NCBI RefSeq assembly: GCF_003852405.1
Contig: NZ_QAJM01000024.1
Coordinates: 62,001-126,000 of the forward strand
DNA length: 64,000 bases
Direction: 5' to 3'
DNA from: Pseudomonas sp. KBW05
GTDB taxonomy: Bacteria > Pseudomonadota > Gammaproteobacteria > Pseudomonadales > Pseudomonadaceae
Position numbers and translations under genes: made by a program. Under the pieces are notes generated by a model that searched no databases, was not told where the DNA came from, and saw only the letters and a program-made list of their open reading frames with translations. How positions within the stretch are numbered: the stretch's first letter is position 1; each line of letters begins with the position of its first letter. This document shows positions 36,460 through 46,103 of the stretch, piece after piece.

Positions 36460-37647
36460 TTAGCTGCCGCCGTGCATTCGACGTGCTACCAGGTAAACCC
36501 CCAGGCCGATCAGTGCGGTCGCTGCGCCGATATAGCCGGTGCTGGTCCAGCCGAAACCGGCAGTGATCGCGATCCCTCCAAACCATGGGCCCAGCGCATT
36601 GGCCAGGTTAAACGCCGCGTGGTTGGACGCCGCTGCCAGGCTCGGCGCTTCGTGGGCTATGTCCATCAAGCGAATCTGCAACGGCGCGGCCAGTGCCACC
36701 ATGGTGCCAACCAGGCCAATGCCTAGCAGCACGCCCCAGAGCGAGCCGGCGGCGAAGGGGAAGAACACCAGCACCGCCATCGACCACACCAGGATCAGGC
36801 CCACGGCGCGAAACTGCAGGCGGTCGAAGAGTTTGCCGCCCGCAATGTTGCCGATGATGCCGCCGACGCCGAACGCCGCCAGGCCGAATGGAATCCACTG
36901 AGGGGTGACTTTGGTGACTTCGAGCATGGTCGGCGCGAGGTAGCTGAATACGCAGAACATCCCGGCGAAACCGATGGCGCCGATCGACAGCGCCATCCAC
37001 ACCTGGGGCTTGGTGAAGGCCCGCAGTTCTTTGCGCGGGTCGCTGCGCGGTTCGTCGCGACGCTCGGGTACGAAGCGCCAGACCAGTGCGATGGTGCAAA
37101 GGGCGATCAGGCTCACCAGTGCGAACGCCGAGCGCCATCCCAGATGCTGCCCGAGGAACGTCGCGATCGGGTTGCCCAGCAGCATGGCCAGGGTCAGGCC
37201 CATCATTACCCGCGCAACGGCGCCGGCGCGTTTGTCCGATGACACCATGCTAGAGGCCACTACAGCGGCGATGCCAAAGTAGGCGCCGTGGGGCAGGCCG
37301 CTGATAAAGCGAAAAGCCACCAATGAGCTGAATGTCGGGGTGAAGGCAGTGGCCAGGTTGCCCAGGGCATAAAGCCCCATCAGCAACAACAGCATATGTT
37401 TGCGCAACAGTCTGGCGCCGAGGATTGCCAGCAGCGGCGCGCCGACCATCACACCCAGGGCGTACGCACTGATGGCGTGTCCGACCTGGGGTTCGCTCAG
37501 GTGCAAATTGCTGGCGATGTCGGGCATCAACCCCATGATCGCGAACTCGCCGGTGCCGATAGCGAAGCTGCCTACGGCCATGGCCGCTTCCATTTTGGCG
37601 GCGCTGCGCGCGGGCAGGACGTGCCCGGGTGTTTGGTGGATAGACAT
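36460..37647 (-). CDS. MFS transporter, DHA1 (AraJ/PbuE-like) family
   Basis: A 395-residue 12-helix major facilitator. It has the DHA1 signature near helix 1 (AIGTGEFAIMGLMPDIA), a loop 2-3 motif (GARLLRKHMLLLLMGL) and a helix 4-5 region (RFISGLPHGAYFGIAAVV). Relatives export sugars, purines or drugs; the substrate is not predictable. The ATG at 37647 (MSIHQTPGHV) is chosen over a 9-residue longer reading. It stands alone on the minus strand. Confidence 0.88.
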   Translation of the reverse strand: MSIHQTPGHVLPARSAAKMEAAMAVGSFAIGTGEFAIMGLMPDIASNLHLSEPQVGHAISAYALGVMVGAPLLAILGARLLRKHMLLLLMGLYALGNLATAFTPTFSSLVAFRFISGLPHGAYFGIAAVVASSMVSSDKRAGAVARVMMGLTLAMLLGNPIATFLGQHLGWRSAFALVSLIALCTIALVWRFVPERRDEPRSDPRKELRAFTKPQVWMALSIGAIGFAGMFCVFSYLAPTMLEVTKVTPQWIPFGLAAFGVGGIIGNIAGGKLFDRLQFRAVGLILVWSMAVLVFFPFAAGSLWGVLLGIGLVGTMVALAAPLQIRLMDIAHEAPSLAAASNHAAFNLANALGPWFGGIAITAGFGWTSTGYIGAATALIGLGVYLVARRMHGGS

Positions 37648-37943
37648 GGGGGCTCTGCTCTCTACGGCGCACAAGGTAAGCCGGTGATGCTAAAGAACAT
37701 CGTCGGAGGCGTCTAGGACAGGCGTTTCATGCAAAACCCCATGGGCGCGTGTGCTGTGCGATGAAGCCTGGGCCAAGGCCATTGAGCGCGGTGCGTAGAT
37801 GAAATGCTATTTGTGCTATCGCAACTAATTTGTACAACTGATTGAAGGGCAGCAAGTGTTAAAGAATTTTGTTTTTAAAAAACTTTTTGATTGTTTTTTA
37901 TGTGCACTCTTATTGCGTGGAAAGTGGCTTGGCTGTAGCGGGG

Positions 37944-38588
37944 TTATTTACGAGTTTCCCGTTCGTAATAGGCTTTAAACAGTGGAAAGTAAACCAATAA
38001 GCATCCCACTACAAAACCCAGGAAAATACCGATTGCAAGATACGCTACCAAGCTTTTTGAGTTGATGACCTCGATTTCCCCCAGCGTATTGAATGCTCTA
38101 AGGTTGTGATCTGGCGTCAGGGAGGGGAGGTTGAGGCTGAGGGCTTGCGTGTTGGCGTTGGCCAATACCGATTTCAGTTCTGATACGGCCAACTCTTCTG
38201 ATTCGGCCTTGGATGAAGCGAGGTGGATGAACGGCTGGCGCGTGGCTGCGACGTCAATTTTGTTGGCGGTCATGATGCCCAGGGCAGCGTAAAATACATC
38301 GTCCTGGATTGAGCTGTAGAGCTTGATCTCTATCGGTTGTGTCGTCGCGTCGGGCACCGTTTCGGTGCTGCGAACTTCTCTGTATGCGCTGAGCAGCGAA
38401 CCTTTGGTTATGTAGGTGCTGGCGACCCATTTTGGCGGCAAGGCATAAAACGCCGTGAGGGCCATCGCGACTCCAATCACGATAGCTGAGAGTATCTTGA
38501 GTTTATTCTTGCACAGCGCATGAATAAGAGGCAGAAGGTCAAATTCGTCATACTTACATTGATCATTTGGCGTTTTCATGCTGCTCAC
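37944..38588 (-). CDS. Wzz/chain-length determinant-like protein
   Basis: A 214-residue membrane protein of polysaccharide co-polymerase architecture. It has a cytoplasmic N-tail, helix 1 at about residues 32-52 (KILSAIVIGVAMALTAFYAL), a periplasmic domain of about 130 residues, then helix 2 at about 184-205 (AYLAIGIFLGFVVGCLLVYF). It is shorter than typical Wzz (about 320-350), and no O-antigen genes are near. The GTG at 38588 is preferred because AAAGGG lies 6 bases upstream. The downstream ATG (38579) has no well-placed site. It may be an orphan regulator of chain length. Confidence 0.72.
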   Translation of the reverse strand: MSSMKTPNDQCKYDEFDLLPLIHALCKNKLKILSAIVIGVAMALTAFYALPPKWVASTYITKGSLLSAYREVRSTETVPDATTQPIEIKLYSSIQDDVFYAALGIMTANKIDVAATRQPFIHLASSKAESEELAVSELKSVLANANTQALSLNLPSLTPDHNLRAFNTLGEIEVINSKSLVAYLAIGIFLGFVVGCLLVYFPLFKAYYERETRK

Positions 38589-39069
38589 TAATAGCCCTTT
38601 AGATACGTTCCGCTGAGTGTAGAGTAGTTAAAAATGTTTGCTGTTACAGTTGTTGCATCCAAGGGCGGATTGACAGGATTGGGAGGTGAATAGTTCCAGA
38701 TCGGTACATGTGAGGGCATGGCAGGCCAGCCAGTCGGCGGCAACATTCGACCGCCAAGTCCATATCAGACGCCCCATCCTCCCCGAGCGTGATATTCTGC
38801 GCGCCGTCTTGGTCTACGCTTTCCAAGGTGCGTTCACCCGAATACGCGCCGACGGTTGGCTGTCGCCCAGGTAGCTGAAGCCAATAATGATAAGAAGTCA
38901 GCGCAGAAGGGACATAAAAGTGAGGTCGATACGTCGGCCTTGTGTGCCCACCCTGCAGCCTTTAAGTGAGTGTGCAAACCCCGCAGTGCGTTGCCTGGCG
39001 CAGTGTGAAGGAGGGTTGCCCATGATCCGGGGCGGTGGGGCGGATGGCGTTTTATCATAGGTGCTACTG
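38589..39069. other. long intergenic region upstream of mqo
   Basis: About 480 bp. Open but unconvincing frames occur on both strands (for example minus 38644-38826 reading DGAQNITLGEDGASDMDLAV and continuing open upstream). None has a good ribosome site or a family I recognise. It may be a decayed gene. Confidence 0.4.
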
Positions 39070-40716
39070 ATGTTTAAGAAAGTAAACACTGCCCTGCTGG
39101 GGCTGGCTTTGTCGATGGGGATCACGTCCGTTCACGCGGAAGAGGCAAAGAAAGTCGATGTGCTGCTGATCGGCGGCGGCATCATGAGTGCGACCCTGGG
39201 TGTCTGGCTCAATGAGCTGGAGCCGGGTTGGTCGATGGAAATGGTCGAGCGCCTCGATGGCGTGGCCGAAGAAAGCTCCAACGGCTGGAACAACGCCGGT
39301 ACCGGTCACTCGGCCCTGGCTGAGCTGAACTACACCCCGGAAGACAAGAACGGCAACGTTGAGATCCCGAAAGCGGTCGAAATCAACGAAGCGTTCCAGA
39401 TCTCCCGTCAGTTCTGGTCCTGGCAGGTCCAGCAGGGCGTGCTGAAGAACCCGCGTTCGTTCATCAACACCACGCCGCACATGAGCTTTGTGTGGGGCGA
39501 TGACAACATCAAGTTCCTGAAGAAGCGCTACGAAGCCCTGCAAGCCAGCCCGCTGTTCGCCGGCATGCAGTACTCCGAAGACCCGGCGCAGATCGCCAAG
39601 TGGGTTCCGCTGATGATGGAAGGGCGTGACCCGAACCAGAAGATCGCGGCCACCTGGAGCCCGCTGGGTACCGACATGAACTTCGGCGAGATCACCCGCC
39701 AGTTCGTCGCTCACCTGCAAACCACGCCTAAGTTCGACCTGAAACTGTCGAGCGAAGTGCAGGACATCACCAAGAACGCCGACGGTTCGTGGCGTGTGAG
39801 CTACAAAAACCTGAAAGATGGCACCAAGACCGAAACCGACGCCAAGTTCGTGTTCATCGGCGCGGGCGGCGGTGCACTGCACCTGCTGCAAAAGTCGGGC
39901 ATTCCTGAAGCCAAGGAATACGCTGGCTTCCCGGTAGGTGGTTCGTTCCTGGTGACCGATAACCCAACCGTGGCCGAGGCGCACCTGGCCAAGGCCTACG
40001 GCAAAGCTTCGGTTGGCGCGCCACCGATGTCGGTTCCGCACCTGGACACCCGTGTGCTGGATGGCAAGCGCGTGATCCTGTTTGGCCCATTCGCGACCTT
40101 CTCCACCAAGTTCCTGAAGGAAGGTTCGTACCTGGACCTGCTGACCAGCACCACCACCCACAACATCTGGCCAATGACCAAAGTCGGTATTCGTGAATAC
40201 CCACTGGTCGAGTACCTTGCAGGCCAACTGATGCTGTCGGATGACGACCGCTTCAAGGCACTGCAAGAGTACTTCCCGAACGCCAAGAAAGAAGACTGGC
40301 GCCTGTGGCAAGCCGGTCAGCGCGTGCAGATCATCAAGCGTGACGAAGAGCAGGGCGGCGTCCTGAAACTCGGTACCGAAGTGGTCAGCTCCGCCGACAA
40401 CACCATCGCCGGCCTGTTGGGTGCATCGCCAGGCGCGTCCACCGCGGCTCCGATCATGCTGACCGTGCTGCAGAAAGTGTTCAAGGACAAGGTTGCGACC
40501 CCTGAGTGGCAGGCAAAACTGCACCAGATCGTACCGAGCTACGGCACTAAGCTGAACGACAGCCCTGAGGCTGTTGCCAAGGAATGGGCCTACACGGCCG
40601 AAGTCCTGCAACTGCCGACACCGCCTGTGATCCCACAGAGCGTTGCGCCGAAAGCTGTCGAAGCTGCCAAGCCAGCGGCTGAGCCGAGCAAGCCAGCGTC
40701 TGACCTGGCGTTGTAA
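39070..40716 (+). CDS. mqo: malate:quinone oxidoreductase
   Basis: A 548-residue FAD enzyme that oxidises malate to oxaloacetate and passes electrons to the quinone pool. It has the FAD motif [19 protein letters not shown], plus [36 protein letters not shown] and [14 protein letters not shown], all Mqo signatures. Unusually for Mqo it begins with an export-type signal ([17 protein letters not shown] then SVHA), as in some pseudomonad paralogues. It ends in an Ala/Pro/Lys-rich tail (about 30 residues). The ATG at 39070 has AGGTG six bases upstream; a GTG at 39061 is in frame. Confidence 0.95.
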   Translation: MFKKVNTALLGLALSMGITSVHAEEAKKVDVLLIGGGIMSATLGVWLNELEPGWSMEMVERLDGVAEESSNGWNNAGTGHSALAELNYTPEDKNGNVEIPKAVEINEAFQISRQFWSWQVQQGVLKNPRSFINTTPHMSFVWGDDNIKFLKKRYEALQASPLFAGMQYSEDPAQIAKWVPLMMEGRDPNQKIAATWSPLGTDMNFGEITRQFVAHLQTTPKFDLKLSSEVQDITKNADGSWRVSYKNLKDGTKTETDAKFVFIGAGGGALHLLQKSGIPEAKEYAGFPVGGSFLVTDNPTVAEAHLAKAYGKASVGAPPMSVPHLDTRVLDGKRVILFGPFATFSTKFLKEGSYLDLLTSTTTHNIWPMTKVGIREYPLVEYLAGQLMLSDDDRFKALQEYFPNAKKEDWRLWQAGQRVQIIKRDEEQGGVLKLGTEVVSSADNTIAGLLGASPGASTAAPIMLTVLQKVFKDKVATPEWQAKLHQIVPSYGTKLNDSPEAVAKEWAYTAEVLQLPTPPVIPQSVAPKAVEAAKPAAEPSKPASDLAL

Positions 40717-40751
40717 GAAACAGCCGTGGTCCTAGGGCCACGCTGAGACAG

Positions 40752-40792
40752 AAAAAGCCCGCTGAACCGGTAACGGTCAGCGGGCTTTTTTG
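40752..40792 (+). terminator. rho-independent terminator of mqo
   Basis: AAAAAGCCCGCTGA / TCAGCGGGCTTTTTT with a 12-base loop lies 36 bp after the mqo stop and faces the convergent reductase gene. Confidence 0.92.
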
Positions 40793-40803
40793 TGCGTGTG
40801 TGT

Positions 40804-41475
40804 TTACGCGAGGGTGCGAACCCGCTCGACTGCAGGCAATTCCACTGTTCGCTCGGCTGCGGCCAGCGCCGCTTTCAAGCCGGCCTGGTCCAGCGACACG
40901 CAATAGGCTGGTTTAGCCCGCTCAAATCGCCAGCTTTCGTCTATCCCGCCTGCATCCACGGCGTCAAAACCAAGCTCGTCGAGCAGGTGGATCACTTGCG
41001 CTTTGGCCGTTGCATTGTCCGCAGCCACCGGGAGTGCACGGCGGTCTGTTGCGCCATGAGGGCGGGCGTCCTGGGTCAGGTCGGGGGCGAATATCGCGTT
41101 GAACACCTTCACCACGTGCGCCTGTGGCAGGTGCTCGGCGAGCAGCCTGCTGGTGGTGGTTTCAAAGCGGTCCAGCACGGGGAAATGTCCGTCGCGGTTT
41201 GGATAATAGTTGTTGGCGTCCATCACCGTTTTTCCTGCCAGCCATTGCGGGGAAATACTGCGGTAATGCTCAAAAGGAATGGCAACAAGTACCACATCAC
41301 CAAACCTGGCGGCCTCTTCAGCGCTACCGACCTGCACGCCGAGTATGCCGCTGACCACACTGGTCATGCTCTGCGGGCCACGGGAATTGCTCAGCATCAC
41401 CTCATGCCCGGCAGCCAGTGCCAATTGCGCCACGGCGCGCCCGATGAAGCCTGCTCCAATAACGCCAATGTTCAT
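40804..41475 (-). CDS. NAD(P)-binding F420-reductase-like oxidoreductase
   Basis: A 223-residue protein with an N-terminal Rossmann motif (MNIGVIGAGFIGRAVAQLAL) and the SNSRGPQSM loop. This places it with the NADPH:F420 reductase/ProC-like dinucleotide-binding group. Pseudomonads lack F420, so the true substrate is something else. AKPAYCVSLDQAGL is at the C-terminus. The ATG at 41475 begins the Rossmann strand. It is divergent from a LysR gene by 102 bp, and the pair probably forms a regulator-target unit. Confidence 0.8.
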   Translation of the reverse strand: MNIGVIGAGFIGRAVAQLALAAGHEVMLSNSRGPQSMTSVVSGILGVQVGSAEEAARFGDVVLVAIPFEHYRSISPQWLAGKTVMDANNYYPNRDGHFPVLDRFETTTSRLLAEHLPQAHVVKVFNAIFAPDLTQDARPHGATDRRALPVAADNATAKAQVIHLLDELGFDAVDAGGIDESWRFERAKPAYCVSLDQAGLKAALAAAERTVELPAVERVRTLA

Positions 41476-41577
41476 GTCCTTGCTCCGGTGAGTTGCGGGA
41501 GTGGTTATGATGATTGGCAACTGTTTGGTGATAAATAACCGTTTTGATGTCGCTGTTGTTACTCAGGGTGGTGAATA

Positions 41578-42501
41578 ATGGACCGTCTTTCAAGCATGAA
41601 TGCCTTTGTGATGGCTGCCGAGTTGGGCTCCTACGCGCGTGCTGCCGAGCGCTTGAACATGTCGCCGCAGATGGTGGCCAAGCATGTTGCTGCGCTTGAA
41701 CAGCGCCTGGGCGCCCGCTTGCTCAATCGCACTACGCGCAGGCAAAGCCTGACGGAGTTGGGTAGTGCGTACTACGAGCGCTGCAAGCACATCCTGACAG
41801 AGGCTGATGCCGCCGACTCCCTCGCGCAGATCATGAATGACACGCCGCGCGGCAAGCTGAAAATCACCGCGCCGGTGACCTTCGGCTCCTACAGCCTGAT
41901 GCCGCTGATTACCCGGTTTTTGCGTGACCACCCCGATGTGGAAATTGACCTGCACTTGACCGACCGTTTTGTCGATCTGGTCGAGGAGGGCTACGAGGTG
42001 GCCTTTCGTATCGGGCCCCTTGCGACGACTAGTCTTACCGCCCGGCCCCTGGCGCCGTATCGGCTGGTGCTCTGCGCAGCGCCCGCTTACCTGGCGGAAA
42101 GAGGTGTGCCGCGGGTGCCGGTGGATCTTGAACATCATGAGTGCCTGGGGTACGCCTTCTGGTCGCGCCCGGCGGATCGGGAATGGGTTCTGCATCAAGG
42201 CTCGGCTTCTTACCGCATACGGGTAGCCAGCCGGTTGCAGATCAATGAAAGCAGGGCGTTGATGTCGGCAGCGCTGGATGGTTTTGGCATCGTGCTTGGC
42301 CCCGAAGATTTTTTACGCACGGCGTTGGCCAAGGGGGAGTTGGTGCGGGTACTGCCAGACTTTGATGCACCGAGCCGGCCGATGCACCTGGTCTACACCG
42401 CGAACCGGCAGCGCACCGCCAAGTTGCGTCGATTTGTCGACGCTGTGCTGCGGCGTTTTGGCGGCGATGGGTTCAGCAATCCGACAGACACCACCTGTTA
42501 A
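41578..42501 (+). CDS. LysR-family transcriptional regulator
   Basis: A 307-residue LysR of the CrgA-like branch. The winged helix is at residues 1-60 (ELGSYARAAERLNMSPQMVA; RLLNRTTRRQSLTELG). The substrate-binding domain follows (PRGKLKITAPVTFGSYSLMP; DVEIDLHLTDRFVDL). It lies back to back with the F420-reductase-like gene, its likely target. The ligand is unknown. Confidence 0.9.
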   Translation: MDRLSSMNAFVMAAELGSYARAAERLNMSPQMVAKHVAALEQRLGARLLNRTTRRQSLTELGSAYYERCKHILTEADAADSLAQIMNDTPRGKLKITAPVTFGSYSLMPLITRFLRDHPDVEIDLHLTDRFVDLVEEGYEVAFRIGPLATTSLTARPLAPYRLVLCAAPAYLAERGVPRVPVDLEHHECLGYAFWSRPADREWVLHQGSASYRIRVASRLQINESRALMSAALDGFGIVLGPEDFLRTALAKGELVRVLPDFDAPSRPMHLVYTANRQRTAKLRRFVDAVLRRFGGDGFSNPTDTTC

Positions 42502-42591
42502 AAAGAATCCAGGCCAAGCAGGAGCGCGGCTGCGACAAGGGGGGATTTTTTACCGGTGTAGGCTTAGGGCGATAACGCCCGAGGGGTTTGT

Positions 42592-42921
42592 ATGTTGCTA
42601 CGTTATGCAGCATTGGCGGCAGTGGTGGTTGCCGCGTCGGGGTGTGTACAGGAGCGTGTCGTGCATGAGCGCAGGCCGGCGCAGCGAGAGTATGTCGAAG
42701 TCATCGCGCCACAGCCGCCGCCGGTGCAAGTGATCGAAGTCGAACCCGTGCCACGTTACGGCTATGTGTGGTCACGCGGTTACTGGCGCTGGGAGAGTGG
42801 GCGCTATGTCGCGGTACACGGCCATTGGGAGCCGGTGCGCGAAGGCTATCGTTATGTACATCCGCACTGGGTGCAGCGCAATGACGGTTACCACTGGCAG
42901 GGCGGTGGCTGGGTTCGTTGA
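42592..42921 (+). CDS. YXWGXW-repeat lipoprotein
   Basis: A 109-residue protein with a lipoprotein signal (LAAVVVAASGC, lipobox ASGC) followed by VQERVVHERR. It then has a region rich in aromatic repeats (GYVWSRGYWRWESGRYV; HGHWEPVREGYRYVHPHW; GYHWQGGGW) of the YXWGXW family. It is predicted to sit in the outer membrane or periplasm; the function of the family is not established. Confidence 0.8.
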   Translation: MLLRYAALAAVVVAASGCVQERVVHERRPAQREYVEVIAPQPPPVQVIEVEPVPRYGYVWSRGYWRWESGRYVAVHGHWEPVREGYRYVHPHWVQRNDGYHWQGGGWVR

Positions 42922-42932
42922 GCCCTGCACGG

Positions 42933-43328
42933 CTAGGTCAGTCGCTTCATGCCCGCTGCCTTCACGGCATTGAGATCGAAGGTGGCGGTGTACTCGCATC
43001 CTGCTGCATGGGCGCAGCGTTCAATCAGGCAGTCGGCGAAGTCGGCCTTGCTTGCGGTAAATCGTCGGAGTGCCTGCCAGAGGGTTTCGGCATGCTCGAT
43101 AGTCAGCTCGCGGGTGCGCAGTAACGTCTCCAAAACTACCACCACGTCACTCTTGGCCGATTGATAGCAGCTCTGTAACACCCATACCAGTTCCACCACC
43201 GAGACCAGGCTGACAAAGCCCGGCGACAGCGTGGTGAGCGATTCAATCAGATCTGAAGCCTTGGCCGATTGGATTGGATCATCCTGGGTGACATAGCGCA
43301 CCAGCACATTGGTATCCAGGCCGATCAT
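42933..43328 (-). CDS. vapC: PIN-domain toxin VapC
   Basis: A 131-residue PIN-domain ribonuclease toxin. The acidic active-site residues are visible: D5 in IGLDTNVLVRY, E46 in SVVELVWVL, D96/D99 in KADFADCLI and D118 in TFDLNAV. Its ATG overlaps the antitoxin stop by four bases, the usual toxin-antitoxin coupling. Homologues cleave tRNA or rRNA; the target here is unknown. Confidence 0.9.
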   Translation of the reverse strand: MIGLDTNVLVRYVTQDDPIQSAKASDLIESLTTLSPGFVSLVSVVELVWVLQSCYQSAKSDVVVVLETLLRTRELTIEHAETLWQALRRFTASKADFADCLIERCAHAAGCEYTATFDLNAVKAAGMKRLT

Positions 43329-43582
43329 CCGGCTTTTGCTCCCTGTGACGCGATAGCGCGATTCATGTCTTCCAAGGATACGGCCTTGGCGGGTTTCTGG
43401 ATCAGACCCTTCAGGTCATGCACAGTTTTGCTCGCGGCAATGATCGAAAACCTGCCGTCTTCCATTTCGACAAACTCAACGCGATCACCTGTCTCAAGGC
43501 CCAGGGCGGTCCTTACCTGGACAGGAATGGTGATTTGCCCTTTCGAGGTGAGTGTGGCGGTCGCCATATTGAAAATCTCCAT
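43325..43582 (-). CDS. vapB: AbrB/MazE-type antitoxin VapB
   Basis: An antitoxin of about 85 residues. The N-terminal swapped-hairpin DNA-binding domain reads TLTSKGQITIPVQVRTALGL with GDRVEFVE, and the C-terminal tail binds VapC. The start at 43582 (MEIFNMATATL) has GGAG seven bases upstream; MATATL at 43567 is also possible. The operon is preceded by a palindrome that the VapBC complex probably binds. Confidence 0.87.
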   Translation of the reverse strand: MEIFNMATATLTSKGQITIPVQVRTALGLETGDRVEFVEMEDGRFSIIAASKTVHDLKGLIQKPAKAVSLEDMNRAIASQGAKAG

Positions 43583-43590
43583 CGTGATAC

Positions 43591-43610
43591 TCCTTACCTT
43601 AGGGTAAGGA
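43591..43610. promoter_or_regulatory. candidate VapBC operator palindrome
   Basis: TCCTTACC-TTAG-GGTAAGGA has exact 8-bp arms and lies 8 bp upstream of the vapB start. It is a probable autoregulation site. Confidence 0.7.
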
Positions 43611-43754
43611 ATAATGGAGGACAAGAACCGTTGGTCCATAGGTTGTGCCTTCTGCTGTGAGTGAATCGGACTAAGTAAACACTAGCCCGATTCACGCCAT
43701 CAGCACGCCCTGGAACGCGCCCAAAGCGCTACAACGTATGACCAACTGCTGGCG

Positions 43755-45128
43755 TTATTGCACCACGCGATAGCACGGCACATAGGCCGCGCCGCCTGGC
43801 AACTTCATGCGGTGCTGGGCGACAAAGGCCTGCAGCAGCTCATCCAGCGGCTTCATGATGGCCGGGTCGCCGTGGATCTCGTAAGGGCCGTGTTCTTCGA
43901 TCAGGCGGATGCCCTTGTCCTTGACGTTGCCTGCCACGATCCCGGAGAACGCGCGGCGCAGGTTGGCCGCCAGTTCGTGGGGCGGCAGCGCATGGCTCAG
44001 TTGCAGGCTGGCCATGTTGGCGTGGGTCGGGTCGAACGGGCGCTGGAAGCCTTCGTCGATCTTCAGCAGCCAGTTGAAGTGAAATGCATCGTTGCGTTCA
44101 CGGCGGAACTGCTTCACGCCCTTGAGCCCTGCAGTCATCTGGCGGGCCACTTCGGCCGGGTCGTCGATGATGATCTGATAGTGCGCCTGTGCCGCTTCGC
44201 CGAGGGTTGCCCCGACGAACGCGTGCAGTTGTTGCAGGTACGGCGCGGCGTGTTTCGGCCCGGTGAGGATGACCGGGAACGGCAGGTCGCGGTTGTCCGG
44301 ATGCATCAGGATGCCCAACAGGTACAGGAACTCTTCCGCTGTGCCGGCGCCGCCCGGGAAGATGATGATGCCGTGGCCGACGCGCACGAACGCTTCCAGG
44401 CGTTTTTCGATATCCGGCAGGATCACCAGCTCGTTGACGATCGGGTTAGGCGCTTCGGCGGCGATGATGCCGGGCTCGGTCAGGCCCAGGTAGCGCCCAC
44501 CGGTAATGCGCTGCTTGGCGTGGGAAATAGTCGCGCCTTTCATCGGACCTTTCATCACGCCGGGCCCGCAACCGGTGCACACGTCCAGGCTGCGCAGGCC
44601 CAGTTCGTGGCCGACTTTCTTGGTGTATTTGTATTCTTCGGTATTGATCGAGTGGCCGCCCCAGCACACCACGATTTTCGGCTCGACACCGGCGCGCAAC
44701 GTACGGGCGTTGCGCAGCAGGTGGAACACGTAGTCGGTGATGCCCTGGGAGTTGCTCAGGTCGATGCGCTGGCTGTCCAGTTCGTTCTCGGTGTAGACGA
44801 TGTCGCGCAGGGCGCTGAACAACATCTCACGGGTGCTGGCGATCATTTCGCCATCAACGAAGGCATCGGCCGGTGCGTTCAGCAGTTCCAGGCGCACGCC
44901 ACGATCCTGCTGGTGGATGCGCACTTCAAAATCTTTGTAGGCGTCGAGGATGGTCTTGGCGTTGTCGATATGCGCGCCGGTATTGAGGATCGCCAGGGCG
45001 CACTGGCGGAACAGGGTGTAGGTGCTGCCGGTGCCGGCTTCGCTCAGTTGTTGCACTTCACGCTGGGACAGGGTTTCGAGGCTGCCCTTGGGGCTGACGG
45101 AGGCATTGATGACTTGACGTTGGGGCAT
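43755..45128 (-). CDS. ppnN: nucleotide 5'-monophosphate nucleosidase PpnN (LOG family)
   Basis: A 457-residue protein. The central LOG/Rossmann domain has the phosphate-binding motif FPGGAGTAEEFLYLLG and CTGCGPGVMKGPMKGA. N- and C-terminal extensions match E. coli PpnN (YgdH), which cleaves purine monophosphates to base and ribose-5-phosphate and is stimulated by (p)ppGpp. The length fits PpnN and not the 200-residue cytokinin-type LOGs. The ATG at 45128 (MPQRQVINASV) is preferred to a 30-residue longer reading. Confidence 0.92.
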   Translation of the reverse strand: MPQRQVINASVSPKGSLETLSQREVQQLSEAGTGSTYTLFRQCALAILNTGAHIDNAKTILDAYKDFEVRIHQQDRGVRLELLNAPADAFVDGEMIASTREMLFSALRDIVYTENELDSQRIDLSNSQGITDYVFHLLRNARTLRAGVEPKIVVCWGGHSINTEEYKYTKKVGHELGLRSLDVCTGCGPGVMKGPMKGATISHAKQRITGGRYLGLTEPGIIAAEAPNPIVNELVILPDIEKRLEAFVRVGHGIIIFPGGAGTAEEFLYLLGILMHPDNRDLPFPVILTGPKHAAPYLQQLHAFVGATLGEAAQAHYQIIIDDPAEVARQMTAGLKGVKQFRRERNDAFHFNWLLKIDEGFQRPFDPTHANMASLQLSHALPPHELAANLRRAFSGIVAGNVKDKGIRLIEEHGPYEIHGDPAIMKPLDELLQAFVAQHRMKLPGGAAYVPCYRVVQ

Positions 45129-45278
45129 TCTGATTCCTTGAAAGCGCAGCCACCACACCCGTAAGGGGCTGCGATGGCTGGAGAATGATGGGCGCCGAAC
45201 TCGGTCGCACGTGACCATTGTTTACCTCAGGCGCAAGGCCGAGTGCAAACACCGTCGCACATCATCATGCCGCAGAAC

Positions 45279-46103
45279 TTACTGAATCAGCTTCCAGTTT
45301 TTGTAGAAAACCCGACGCAGGGTAAAGACCATTGCGGCAAACCCCGCGATCACGGCATTGAGCACCTGCGGCAGCGGGGTCGGCCGCACGATATCGATAA
45401 ACAGGCAGTAACGCTTTGCATCGTTCTTGTTGAAGGAGGCGTGCATCAGCGTGTCATCGAAGATGAACAACGGGTCGTCGTGCCAGTAATGTTTGTGCTC
45501 GCCGACCTGGATGTAGACGCCGTCATGATGGGGCGCGGGAGCCATGTTGTAGAGCACCCGGAACATCATGCGCAGCGGGCCGAAGTGAAAAGAGGTCGAA
45601 CGGTTTTCGTTGAACACCGACACGCCGATGGTCTTCACGAACGGTAGCTTTTCGCGCAGTTTCGGAATGTCCAGGGTGGTTTCGATCGGCCGCCCGTACC
45701 ACTGGAAAAACAACATGCCGCGCTTCTTCTCGGCCATGCGTTCGTCCAGGTAACCGATGATTTCATCCTTGTGGCCCATGGCTTCGTTGAGCACTTGTTG
45801 CAGGTCCTCACGCCAGGCAGGTGGCAGGTCGTTCATCGTGTAGATGTGGCGGTTGCGTGAGCTCAACAGGTCGAACAACGTGTTGAACGGTGCCAGCAAC
45901 CAGGTGTTGCGGCCGCTGCCGATAAAGTATTTCTTGATGGTGGGTGCGTCATACAGGCCGTTGCGCAGGAAATCATAGATGCCACACACCAGCACCAGGC
46001 CGAGGAACACCATGGTGGTCAGGGGGAACAGACTAATAATCAGGAGCACGCCAAGTATCCAGGCGATGGACACTGCTTTTTTGCGTAAGGCAGACTTGTT
46101 CAT
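45279..46103 (-). CDS. lpxO: LpxO-type lipid A hydroxylase (aspartyl/asparaginyl beta-hydroxylase fold)
   Basis: A 274-residue Fe(II)/2-oxoglutarate dioxygenase-like membrane protein. Two N-terminal hydrophobic segments (AWILGVLLIISLFPLTTMVF; FLGLVLVCGIYDFL) anchor it. The catalytic part has WHDDPLFIFDDTLMHASFN with iron ligands (HxD...H) and Arg in DAKRYCLFIDIVRP. A hydrophobic C-terminal segment is present. LpxO 2-hydroxylates lipid A acyl chains at the inner membrane. The ATG at 46103 has GGAG nine bases upstream. It is divergent from fabV. Confidence 0.88.
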   Translation of the reverse strand: MNKSALRKKAVSIAWILGVLLIISLFPLTTMVFLGLVLVCGIYDFLRNGLYDAPTIKKYFIGSGRNTWLLAPFNTLFDLLSSRNRHIYTMNDLPPAWREDLQQVLNEAMGHKDEIIGYLDERMAEKKRGMLFFQWYGRPIETTLDIPKLREKLPFVKTIGVSVFNENRSTSFHFGPLRMMFRVLYNMAPAPHHDGVYIQVGEHKHYWHDDPLFIFDDTLMHASFNKNDAKRYCLFIDIVRPTPLPQVLNAVIAGFAAMVFTLRRVFYKNWKLIQ

